Below are positions 37,579 to 51,273 of a stretch of DNA of 64,000 nucleotides, piece after piece. The DNA comes from Hofstenia miamia (Eukaryota > Xenacoelomorpha > Acoela): the NCBI GenBank assembly GCA_004352715.1, contig SCFE01000016.1:1620902-1684901 (forward strand). The letters are read 5' to 3'. The position numbers were made by a program, and so were the translations under genes. The notes beneath the pieces are model-generated. The model worked only from the letters and a program-made list of their open reading frames with translations, did not search any database and was not told the DNA's origin. Position 1 is the stretch's first letter; each line of letters opens with the position of its first letter.

Positions 37579-38828
37579 AATGGTTAAATGCAATTCAATT
37601 TAGGAATTTCAAATTCAGTGTGTAACTTATTAGAAGCTTGTAACACACCCAACTTTGGTTTAACAAACCGAAAAATTAGAGAAAAATTTTGGGTAACATA
37701 AATATGATTCTCCAATGTATTGAATTGACGTTACCTTAAAAAAGCGGGTTAAGATTCGCCCAATTCGGTCCATGATCATCTATTACTATAAATCTATAGG
37801 TTTATTTAAAAATCACACATGCAAATCAGTCACCGCATTTTTAGAAATTACTTGCTATGTGTAACTTACAAATATCTACAAAAATAGTATATAAACCACA
37901 CAATAAAAACTTTATTTAATTCTAGACTAAACAAATACATATAAAATGCATAACATTGCATATTATTCATTTGGCAGTAAACGCATTTCTTCAGAGCTTT
38001 TCTTATCACTAATAAAAAAATTTTTGAAAAATTTCCACGCTTTTGACAATGCTTCATCGATACAATCGGGTTCATCATTTTCTTCAAGACATAAATCTTC
38101 CACCAATGTTATAACCATAAATATGAAGATAAATATCTCTACTAATGCCAAAGTCTAAAATATTCATAATTCAAAACTGAAGTATCTTTTGAATATGAAA
38201 TTTGAAATATGATTTACATTTATAATTAATGCATACCTTATTGTTAGTTATAAATAGCATCACAACGAATGTTAGATAATACCTACATTTTACCCAGAAA
38301 AAATATACAACATAGATCAGGATACCTAAAGATGCCAAAAATGTTTGAAAGGGCTGTAATAATCAAGCAGTTGGATTAATTTCCAAGTCCAGACCATACC
38401 TACTCAATTAAAAATGAGTATCGATGATGTAATATTGATCAAATTTTCAAGTGGGCATCATTATGCAATAAGAAATTGCAAAAAAATTGCATATGATCCT
38501 GTGCATAGCCAATATTATATTTTAAGCCCACGTGATCTTGAAGTACGGTTATAACTTTCTTCGTCCAGTGGGTTGATTTTGACTAGGTTTGGAGTTACTT
38601 TATTGTGAAAATGTCAATTTTTAATTGTCAAATAGAATTTGATGTCATTTCAAAGCACGTTGGTTTTTCAATGCCTAGACACGGTGTGCTGGAAGGATGT
38701 TTTAGACTTTTTTTGCTCTCACTCTCACTAAAAATGTAAAAAAGTAATTCATTCACTATGTGGATTTTTGTAAGCTGGCTGAATTCAAAATAGCGTCCAA
38801 AATATTATAAAAATATGCTAAAACATTT
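37205..38828. repeat. Exact 1,624-bp direct duplication, copy 1
   Basis: Identical in every block compared to 38830-40453 at an offset of 1,625 (the copy plus one N at 38829). The pattern is two contig ends that overlap but were joined with an N instead of being merged. It carries one copy of the last two convertase exons. Confidence 0.9.
37911..37916 (-). terminator. Poly(A) signal of the convertase gene (copy 1)
   Basis: AATAAA on the minus strand, about 47 bases after the stop codon at 37963-37965. An identical signal sits at 39536-39541 in the duplicated copy. Confidence 0.6.
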
Positions 38829-41800
38829 NTAAGTGCATAAGACCAATTTTGGTCCCTCAGCAGAGTGCGAAAAATTGGAAGAAGTTCAATTTGAAAAACC
38901 AAAAAATGATTTTTATTTGACAAAAATGGTTTTTAAGCCCTTTTCAATTGTTTGAAGCAATAAAATAAAAAAAAATGTTGTCACCAAAAATTTTTTTGAC
39001 CCAAGTTGACCATCTTTGAGGGCTTATTTTTCAAAAATTCAATTGGTGACCTCCCTTTTTTTATTTGATTTATTTGATATTCTTGCAGAGCAAAACTAGA
39101 GCTTTGAAATGGTATATAGCTTTTATTTATAGGACCAATATTGAACCCAAACCCTTAACTTGGACAAAGTCAACACTGTCTTAGACAAAGTCAACGGGGA
39201 CCGAATGGTTAAATGCAATTCAATTTAGGAATTTCAAATTCAGTGTGTAACTTATTAGAAGCTTGTAACACACCCAACTTTGGTTTAACAAACCGAAAAA
39301 TTAGAGAAAAATTTTGGGTAACATAAATATGATTCTCCAATGTATTGAATTGACGTTACCTTAAAAAAGCGGGTTAAGATTCGCCCAATTCGGTCCATGA
39401 TCATCTATTACTATAAATCTATAGGTTTATTTAAAAATCACACATGCAAATCAGTCACCGCATTTTTAGAAATTACTTGCTATGTGTAACTTACAAATAT
39501 CTACAAAAATAGTATATAAACCACACAATAAAAACTTTATTTAATTCTAGACTAAACAAATACATATAAAATGCATAACATTGCATATTATTCATTTGGC
39601 AGTAAACGCATTTCTTCAGAGCTTTTCTTATCACTAATAAAAAAATTTTTGAAAAATTTCCACGCTTTTGACAATGCTTCATCGATACAATCGGGTTCAT
39701 CATTTTCTTCAAGACATAAATCTTCCACCAATGTTATAACCATAAATATGAAGATAAATATCTCTACTAATGCCAAAGTCTAAAATATTCATAATTCAAA
39801 ACTGAAGTATCTTTTGAATATGAAATTTGAAATATGATTTACATTTATAATTAATGCATACCTTATTGTTAGTTATAAATAGCATCACAACGAATGTTAG
39901 ATAATACCTACATTTTACCCAGAAAAAATATACAACATAGATCAGGATACCTAAAGATGCCAAAAATGTTTGAAAGGGCTGTAATAATCAAGCAGTTGGA
40001 TTAATTTCCAAGTCCAGACCATACCTACTCAATTAAAAATGAGTATCGATGATGTAATATTGATCAAATTTTCAAGTGGGCATCATTATGCAATAAGAAA
40101 TTGCAAAAAAATTGCATATGATCCTGTGCATAGCCAATATTATATTTTAAGCCCACGTGATCTTGAAGTACGGTTATAACTTTCTTCGTCCAGTGGGTTG
40201 ATTTTGACTAGGTTTGGAGTTACTTTATTGTGAAAATGTCAATTTTTAATTGTCAAATAGAATTTGATGTCATTTCAAAGCACGTTGGTTTTTCAATGCC
40301 TAGACACGGTGTGCTGGAAGGATGTTTTAGACTTTTTTTGCTCTCACTCTCACTAAAAATGTAAAAAAGTAATTCATTCACTATGTGGATTTTTGTAAGC
40401 TGGCTGAATTCAAAATAGCGTCCAAAATATTATAAAAATATGCTAAAACATTTCTATGACTAATTCCCCATAACAAACTGTACTCAAATACTTAGAATGC
40501 TTAGAGTGCTTTAGCTTAATATACAGTAATTAACAATACTTAATCTCAATTTTGTTTATTTGAGATTGTTCACTTTTGTCTAATTTGGAAAAATAACCAT
40601 AAAATAAAAAATTCTGAAATTCATACTATGTTATTTCCTTTGAAACTTTTGCCAATAAACATATGAGGTGCCTATCTATATGACATTTCATTTATATATA
40701 TTTATAAAATCTGAAAGTCATGGTAAAAACTCTCTACACCTTGTTCACTATGTAGAGCATCTTAATTGAAGCTGTTTACCATATCTGTTAATTTAATAAA
40801 TTGTTTGAACACTTCGCAGTTCACCATTTATGCAAATTTCAAGTTGATTATACAGTATAATTCAACTGAGATATTACGGCACCATACTGCCTGTTAGTAT
40901 TAACACTATCGACTAGGTTTATATGCATTTTGTAGGAATAAACCGGTTTTACGTGGCACTATATTTGTTTTCTAGGTTTTTCATTTCTGAACCCACAACA
41001 AAGTTTAAAATAAAATGTTAATATTCACAATTTTACAATTGCGATATATTTCAATTATTAAAGTAGACCTATTTTTCTTTCAGTGATTATGTTATCAACA
41101 CAGTTAAAATTCTACTTGGTCTGTCGGGGTTTCCTCTATGATAAACAAATTCTTAAATAGGGAATTCTTAAATTCAGAAAGTTTTTAAAGCAATAAATGT
41201 ATACAATGAAAATTCACAAGTTATTATATGATATTTTCTTGCATCAAGTTGAACTTCTTTAAAATTTCATTTCCTCAGTAACGTTCATTGCTATTGCTTC
41301 ATGGCTTACACCATTTTATAGCTCTTTAAAAATTCAAATAAAATAAACTTGCCCAGGTCCTCCCAATTTTTTTTGAAATAAACGTTTAATTTCTCTTTTA
41401 TATTTCAACTTAAATTAAAGACCTTGTCGGCATAGAGAAATGTTAATGAATGGGTAAGCAAAATTCGAAGTGCTACTGCAAAACAATTTTGGCAAGGGTA
41501 AAATTTAATACATATTTGTTGATTAACAACGACACTTTCCTCCTTTATGAGCATACGTAAGCACCCTTATATGTTATTTCTAATAGTACTATCAAAAGAT
41601 TTGTATAAAACAACTCTGTATGAGCTTCAGAAATTTTTATTTGTTCTTTTTAATGTAATTTTACACTATTTTACATGTTTGACAAAAGTGAACCATCTCA
41701 AACAAAATGCTGAAAATAAATTGTTAAGTACTATTTTCTAAGAAAAAGTCATTATTTAAATACAGTGAATTATGTGAAAATTGCGATAACATATTTTTCA

Positions 41801-44800
41801 CACTTTTAAATTTCAGCCAATTTATAAAATCTACACATTGAATGACTTATTGTCTTACATTTTTAATATGAGAGGCCTATAGAGCGTCTTAGAGCAAAAA
41901 TAGGCGATCGTATATTTTTTAGTTTTTCCAGCACACCGGTAGCATAATCTTTAAAACCATCCAATTCTCATCATTACATACAAAAGTACAAGTTTTAAAA
42001 CATGTCTATATAATACTATCTAATGCGATTAGGGTACTAAAGGCAATCATTAAAGTGAAGCCAATGGGATTGTTGAAAACTCATCAACTCTCGTGAATAT
42101 GAGGAGATTTAAAAATATTTAGGCAGTACTAAAAGATATAGAAAGTTCATTTACCAAAATATAGCTATCGTTGTAGTTCTTTGAAAAATCGAAAGTTGGT
42201 AAACTACAAGGCACTTCTGACGATTTCTGCATTAATTCCTTTAAACTTTTTGTAATTGCATTTTCGACGATCCTAAATTAAAATAAAAATTTGCAAACTA
42301 GCCTTAGTTACTTTAAAGTCAACAAAAATATTCATAAAAATTTTGAAAAACTGTCTAGAAATTATTTATTGAGAAAATTTTCTGTTTTTCAAAAATAGCA
42401 ACATCATAAGTATGAGCGCATATGCAGTATTCAATGATGGCCTTGGTCTACAAATTGAGTGTTCATTGACGTGATGAGGCCCTCCATAAACTATCTGATT
42501 ACTGAAAATAGACCTTTAAAATGCATTTCATACTCCTGAGTTTGAATTTAAAACAGTTTTTAAAGAATGTACTAGTTCAGTGAAAAACTCAACATCGGAA
42601 AAGTGAGGTAGGAGAATCTTCCATGTGCCATGTCATCAATTATAAATTTTTGGCCAGCCCCGAATTTTTCTATGGCCAATTAACAAATGCAAGGCGTATC
42701 AACAAATATTGAAATTCCATTTGTGACCCAATTCAGGGTATTTGATTTGATTTGGGCGCACTGCTGCGTTTTACTGAAGTGTTGTCCCTATTATTGCAAT
42801 AAGTTGACTCAAGATTTGAACGGCCCTGCTGTTGACCATCTATGGTTTCACCTGATGAGTGTTAGAGCGACCTGTGTTGCAGTTATAGAAATACACATTA
42901 ATCATGATTGAATCCTTTTAACATTTTAATCAACATTACATTATTACCAATACGTGTTCCATTTGCAGATTTGATAAATTCGGCCAAGTGAAACCACGGT
43001 ATGTGTAGGACATTAAAGCGTGTGAATTAACACAAACCTAAGCAAATTGATCTAAGGTAAACTACTCCAGTCGCAACAAGAGCAAGAAAATATCATAGTA
43101 CTTAAGACTCGAAATGAAATGCACCACAATTCTCACATTCTTAGCTGCCATTTTGATGACTTCCGCTGCCGCTAATATTACAAAAAATATAGTGGGGGAA
43201 AGAAAGGAGATCATGGAAGATAGAATGGCAGAGGATTCGCTTCGTAGACGTCATCATTAACGATAATATGATATTAAACTTAATCATTTGTAAATGTGGT
43301 ATCTGTTAAAATAAAACTTAATCTTTAATCTTTAAGACTGCATCCAAAGTTGACAGTAGCATTCTTAGAAATATGAACAACAACTAAATTTATTGACCAG
43401 TGCTATCAAAATATATGAATCTGTACCAAAATATAGTTGGGACTAGTATTCCAAAAATACTGCAAATTTAATATGAAAGCAAAACACCAGTATTTAAAAT
43501 GTTAGAATTAGAAATACATTAATATTATATATAAAGACTATTATATTGCATTTTCTTTGAATCAAGTTTATTAGATTTCCAAGCACTGATGTTGGTAATG
43601 CCAAATTATCCAGGAACCTCTTAAAATATCTAACATTTTCTTCCAACATATTTAAAATGTGGATCATTCTGTAATACATTCTAGTCAAAAGAATAAAAGG
43701 TTAGTGTTAGAAATGGTTAAAAAGTTTAATTGAATCTTGTTTTGCTACTGTTTATTTAATTTTCTTCAGTACTATTTTGCAATACAAGTCTTTAGTGTAA
43801 GAGGTTTGTGATAATAATGTGAAATTTCTTTTTGAGGTAAGTGAAACGCGTAGTGACATACGCGCAGATGAGTGATGTAATGTTGTAATAAGATATTTTC
43901 ACATGTTAATTCATGTGCTAAAACCTACAATTTCTTTTTGTGTGTATAGACCCGAAAGTTGACTGCTTGTAAGGACTTCTTATCAGACATAGTCCTCCTT
44001 GGTTGATTTCAGAATCACCTTGAGGACCGTCTTTTCTTGATATAATGTTGCCTAAGGAATATTAATAAAACCATTTCTCAATGGAAATGATAATTGATTT
44101 CGAGTTACTTATTTTTAATAAAGTAGTCAGAACATGCTACACCGCCTTTCACATCGTCTTTAATGGATGGTTTGTTAATCACACATTTTTACCTACCTAT
44201 TGATTTGGTCTTCCCAAGGCCTTGGGTCTTCCATTACCTTTGTAGATAGTTCTTGCACTCGACGTAAGCTATCGCATTGTTACAAAATGCAATTGAAATT
44301 GAAATATAGTGATAGATATTAATGGCTTCTAAATTTTTTCCCTAACCTTTTTGATTAAATACAAATCGATTGTAAATTTCTTTTGCAATTCTATAAAATA
44401 ATTAGCTAGTCCGTAGTTAATCATTTGGTTTTTCAAATGTCATTTATTAACTTTCAGATAAAACATGTTTATTGTAAGCGCGGTTTTCTTTTTGGAAATT
44501 ACAATATAAAAATCGATAAAATTTGAATAGTGATAAGCAAAGCCAGCAATTTTTATGCATGCGGCAATGTGCTTGCATTAATTCTAATATACATCAAGCT
44601 GTAAAATCGTATAGATGAAAAATATATTCCATTATGCAATTCTTTAGTAATAATATATTTTTTTAAGAATCTAAGGCAATACCAAATATAATATGAATCA
44701 TTTGAAAATCTAAAAAGCCAAAACTGGAGAATGCAGCAATTGCTAGATTGTTAATTATACATGTATATATAATGAAGAAGCTTAGATATGCCAGAATTTT

Positions 44801-47800
44801 TTGGTTAACACCTGTATTTTCAAAATTTACAAATACTGATTTATCTAAAAATATTATCAAATTGACCCTCCACTTTTACATTACATAAAAACATTAATTT
44901 CGCAGCTTTCATATTTATAATTAACTCTTTGTAATTAATAACACAAGAAATAACTGTTTTTTGTATAATCATATGGATACAAATTACAAACATTCATCTC
45001 AATGTAAATAATTTTGGTCATCAAGGACATACTAAATAACTATATTTAGTATGTACTTGTCATCAATATAATATTCATGAGACATGCAAATGTCATAAAT
45101 ATATAAGAATTCCTTTAATATAAAAATTTTAAACAAACCTTATTCGGTTTTGAACATTGTGTCCCAATAGACTATTTCCATACAATGATATTTTCCATTT
45201 GTTGATCACTGCGTTATTGATTAAGAGTGGGGATTGAGTGTTTTTGATGATAAGATAGTAAGTTCCAGCTGCCTTTTCACCCAAAAAATGTAAAGTTTTA
45301 AAACTCCACTTTAAATCAGAAGTTCTAAACTCACACGTCATGTACTAATGAACAACATTAAGGACAATTGATTAATCAGAGATTCCATAGACATTCTGAT
45401 TAGCTGGAGAAATTGAATGTTTATGAAGTGAAACATAGTTAGCTCTAATAGTTATTTAATACATAGACAATGTATGTTAATATGTTGTGTATGAAAAATC
45501 TTTGATCAATGAAAAGAACAAATTAATTTAGATTTCCATAGTATACGCAAAATGTGATAAACATATTTTGTGATACTAATTACTGAAAAATTGTATTAAA
45601 AATGTCAGATTTTAACAATGATATAAAAATTCTTAGGCACATAGTAATCTCTATTTATAATTGATGAGGTTTTTTGAGGAAAATTGTGACACACAAACTT
45701 AGATATCCCTGTTGTTGACCTGTGTTAAATTACAAAATAACTTTAAAAGAAAAATGTATGACAGATTTAATAGTTAAATACCACTATGCAAGCACGATCT
45801 TTATAAAGACTTACTTATCCACAGACCTGCCTTTGGCAAGTGTCGATGTAGTACCTGATGGCGATGTTAAGTAAAATTCAAGATAACCACGATTGTCAAC
45901 ATCAATATCCACCGAGACTAACACTTGTTCCAACGTTTGTAGCGCATAAACCTCCAATACCGATTGCGAAACTAAATATCAGCCAAAACTATTTGCAGGA
46001 TTTTAACTCTGATTGTGAAATAGATGAAAATATAATTTTTTTTTAAAAATAAATACAATTTAAATATTGAATTACTATATTGTGATAGTAATTAGTATTA
46101 GAGGGTATCCAATAAACCCGATCCGATTTTAGGTTTTGGATCGGATTCGGGTATCAAATTGTCGGGTTGGTTTGGTTCGGGCACAAATATTAGATTTATT
46201 ATTAAAAAACACTGATGTTAATCATCGCTTGATTTGAGAAAGATCAAAGACGTTAAGTAATACAAATGAATTGCTGTTACTCCAATCAGGGTATTAGATT
46301 TTCGTGTACGGGTCGGGTTCGAGTAGTACATATTCCTATCCGGTCGGGTTTTGGTCCATGGGTACCTCATATTGCCACTCTAATTAGTATAGTCAGATAG
46401 TTTGAAAAATGTTTTTTTCAAACTTAGATAATTGCAAACAAATGAAGTTATCACTACTATATATTTATTGTTGCATGATCAGATAGACATTTATTAAAAT
46501 TGAATTTTTCAGTAAATGAATTCTAAAAATATACCTGAAAAGGACAATGTTGTTTGATCAGAAGCAGTTAACATCTGATCCGATTTTATCCAATCACTAG
46601 AAAATTCTGTCATGAAGGGGAGCCCAGGCCATACCTATGAAAAGCATTCAAACATAGTGCATAGACAAATGTTCACTTCTTAATAAATAGAGCCCTTCTC
46701 AGTACAAAATTGGACCAAAACCGAGCCAAAAACAAAATACATTCACCACCACCATACCGTATATCTCACTACAGCATTTTATAAGTATAAAAATTATAAT
46801 TGAATACATCATCCTTTAACAAAATGCTATATATATATATACATGTATATATATTTATATATGTAATGCATATATAAAATTCTTCTAAATCAGAATTCTG
46901 AACCTCAAAACTTTGAATTCAATTTCTAACATGCAGAAGAATTAAATTGAAAGATATTTATTATGTTAACCATCTACAATGCGCAATCCTTACCAGAGAT
47001 GAACGTCCAGTTCTTAAGTGATCTAAAAACTAAAATTCGCACGCCTTAAACACATCAGCATCTCAAATTTTTCACCATTTTTGCAACAAAACTGAAATTC
47101 CCTTTCAGAATTACATGTAATTAGATAATTTTAAACTAATCATACAAGGTCACATTTTGAAGAAATTTTTAAATTGAATATTTAAAAATAATTTTAAATT
47201 TTTTCAATATATTATTGGACCCAGGATATATCATGGCACCAGATCACCATTGAAGATTTCACATCCACACTACACAGTACTCTAGTAATCAATGGAAGAA
47301 TTTCGTTTCATAAAATTTGCAATCGTATTACCAGAGCTGCTTTAACAAGTCTTTCGGCAGACATAACTCCAAATCCAATTTTGTGACTAAATTTCAATCC
47401 AAACGAATTCGTTTGCCAAAATTCGCCAAAGTTAACTCGCCTTGCAGATAAAGCCGAAATCCAAAACACATCTCGACGACTTAAGCAGGGCCGAGCCTGT
47501 AAAATGAGCGCTAAAAATTAAACATTTATGAATGCAATAGGTCACACCATTTTTCTTTTTTTACGTTGAGTTAGTACTAGATACCTACCAAAAATTCCTG
47601 CAGCAATTGGTGCAGCCGCAGATGTTCCTGAAAATCTGGTCGTACAATGAGCTGTTAAATTCCTGTTCCAATCAGCAGTCGTCTAAAATTTACGTACAAA
47701 CAAATTAATACATCAAATTCTACTTAGCATAGTTCACTTTTTCCAAACATGTAATAAGTTAAAGAGGATTCGAACTGCTATTTATCCTGCATAAATTTTA

Positions 47801-50800
47801 AATATTGCAAATCTATACAATGCGTGCAGAAAACTAGATTTTGTGAGTCTCAAAGGATGAACGACATGAATTGGATACACCCGTGCAGATTCCAGATGAA
47901 TCCAGTTAGAATTGTTATTTTAAAGTTTACTTGAAATTTCTACATATATTATTTAGAAAATGTATAAGCCCGGGTGTGGATAGAGAAGATGATAAGACAA
48001 AAGGGGGGTTTAAGTGTGAAAATCTGGTTTATGTCTAACATTATTGAGTTCTATGCCCATTTTGTTTTCTCATATTTTTTAACTGAGTAAATGCCTGTTT
48101 TATATCGGCATTTCTTAACTTCATATTGAGTCTCTATTAATAAATTTAACATAGTAAGCAGTAATCTACCAGACTACTGGTCGATCAAATTTGTTTATTC
48201 ACTGCTGGGTACTTGATCGACCAGCACTTTGCCCAATTAATGCTTATTATGTTAAATTTATATACACAATAGAGTTAGATCGATGGTTCAAATACTCATG
48301 TAAAAATTTTTAAGATTGGACAAAAATTGATCGAGGTACACCCGGCCAAAGTAGGCCAACTCAAAAAAAATTTCAAATTTTTTACGTTTTTTTGGATCTA
48401 GCTAATTTGATCTTGAGTTTTTGGCTTTTGGACCTTCAGATGAAATCTTCCTCTAGTGTTGCTCTTTCGAATGAGCTATAAACTTCCAAAATCCATAGAG
48501 TAGAACATTAGTGCAAAATTTCCCAGTTTGGCTGTCTTTCTCGGGGCATATTTTTTCTAATAACGGTCGAATCAGATGAGATAACCCTCTCAACAAAATA
48601 TAAGTTGATAATTTTATAACAAAAATTTGGGTGAATATATTAAAACTTTTACTTTTCTTATTTGAGACTTACAGAAGCGAGTCATGCTTCTATAATGGTA
48701 GTTAATGAGAATATAATTCAAAACGCAAAACACGAATATTATTAAGAAAATAAAAATTTGCCAGATTCAGATTCTAAAAGACCACTTCCGAATGATGAAA
48801 ATGGACTAGATACTTTCATTATTTTAAGCTATCACTACCAGAAGTAAAACAATTCGAGATAGTAATTTAAAAACCAACCAGAATAAAAAAATTAGTATCA
48901 ATAATTCTAATACAATACAACTGAAAAATTTGAAAAGATTTCCCTTATTTTAAGTTTTTAAATGCATTTCGCATATTCTCACAGCGTAAACAAAACATAT
49001 TTCCAAAAAGTTCTAAGTATTTTCTTTTCGTGGGTCTGAACTTTTATAACAGTAGAAATGCCTTAACTCGTGATTAAATGATCATTTAAGAAAATGTATG
49101 TTGTTTTTAAGATTATTGGAAAATAAAGATAAAATCAAGGATATTTAATAACTAATATTATCATTGAAACAGAGTGTATTCTGAGCTTTGGCATAGGCGT
49201 AGCCAGGTTGTGGCGAAAGGGGCCATGGCCCTTCTCAAATTTTTAAAGCTTAGATTCAGAAGTTGAACCTTTTATAGAAAATAGAAAATTTGTAGAAAAT
49301 TATCTCAACCCTTGTGGCTTTTGTGTCTATAGGCTTCAACATCAGGTGGCGTTGACAAACAATTTGCAGTTCCATTGAGCTCATCAAATATTTGGTCTCC
49401 CAATTTTTTTTCTGGCTGGCCAATGAGCCTTACACAATCTTTCATAAACGTTGAGTGTTTTAAATTTGTGCATGTGATTGAACATAATATTCTGCTTTAA
49501 GAAACGAAATATTATTTATATTGAGAAAGCATAAGTAGACAGACATTTACATACAATGTCACGAAGTCCTGCATCACCACTGTAAGTTACAGCCAACATT
49601 CCTGAACAGTATTCTGCGTAATACGAAGGCCTATTCAACTCATTGATAGCACCTAAATTCATGAATTATTTGTATGCTAGTATTACAAAATTGAATACAC
49701 AAAAAACAAAAGTGTGGCAAAATGATTACCGAAAGCCATCGTGTAAATTGAGTTAACATATCCATCATAACTGCATGAATCACCATTAGATTTACCATTT
49801 CCACTAGCAAAAATAATTATACTGCCTCTTCCTTTTCTACCAACTATTGCACTATATTCGATGGATTTCTAAATTTGTCAATTTATCACTTGTTTTAACA
49901 TGTATTATTTAATACCGACGCGATTTTTCCAGGACCTTCTGCAGTCATAGCATCGTCTTTAGGGCCCCAACTGCAACTATAAATTGAATTAAAATTCAAA
50001 CCCACATGAAATGCTTCTGCTTCCATACTATCTGTTAACTGACCATCTAGCACTCTTATGCCTAGAAATAACGAATGATGAGCGAATGTGGGAAACTTTA
50101 TACAATACAATAGATTTTTAAGGTAAATTATTCATTTTTCCTAAAATATTACTCAATTTAGGGATTCAAAACAGAAAATGTTCATTAAAATAATTGTCTT
50201 TTACTGTAAATTTATTTGGATAAAATATAAATATGTTCAATGATATGGGCTTAGATTTTATCGATGCATATATAAAAAAAGGAATATGTACCTGCTATTC
50301 CTGCTTGATAGGCTACACCAATCCCACATAATTTATTTGCAACGGCTGCTACAACAGTGGCGCACCTAAAACATTATTTCACATGAACTTCCTTCTAATA
50401 AACTATACTTTGTCCCATGCAGCTGGTCAACCTTCAATCGTGGACTGGGATTGTTGTCACGGTCATCGAGGTCGAAACTGCCACGTGAATCCTAAGTTTC
50501 ATTAAGGATGAGTAAACAGTAGTAGTTTTAATGTTCGATCTTCTTAAAAACTTAGCACCGAGTTGTGACGACACATAGGTTTAGCAATATGTTTAAAAAG
50601 GTTTGGGTTGGTTCAACTTTTTGAAAAAAGATACGTGGGATTCGTTATTGATAACTTTGACTACATTTTTAGAAAGATTATTGTTTGACTTAAAATCCAT
50701 TATAAATTATAAGGCAAAAAACTTTACTTGAGAACATTTTATCAGCATATGAATGCAACAGGTGAAGGTGACAAACATCAAAGAAATTGATCTTGAGTTA

Positions 50801-51227
50801 GGATTGTGAGAAAATTTAAAAGTAGTTGTGATTTGGTTGAATAGGATTTGACCAGGTTTTAAATGCTTCTATTTGAGTTGGTAGGTTGGGTTCGTTTTTT
50901 GATAAAAATAGTTTTGATTTGGATAGTCGAGTCAGAAAAAATTGCCCATTAACAGCATCGGTCATCAAGTCGCTAAGAATTCAAATCTAATATACAATCC
51001 GCAAATGCCTGAATTCAAACAACTATACTTCATTGAAACAAATATTAATAGCAAAATCGAAACATTATTTTTGCGAAAAATAATCTGATTACAAAACCAT
51101 CGAAGAACCATAAGCACGTCAGGGTTTTGATAAGAGTGAGAAATTTTGTATACTCTAAAATAAATGGGAACTACTTCCACATTTATGTTGGTTATAACGA
51201 AATCAGTAAGGTGCATATTTCGATATA

Positions 51228-51273
<46 letters not shown>

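Noticed and set aside
37866-39783. Paired ORFs 1,625 bases apart as a tandem gene family
   Set aside because: They are the same exons and their shadows in an exact duplication next to an N. Zero divergence fits an assembly artefact better than a gene family.
49895-50110. 71-codon minus-strand ORF as an independent gene
   Set aside because: It is convertase exon 49916-50061 read through into its flanking introns.
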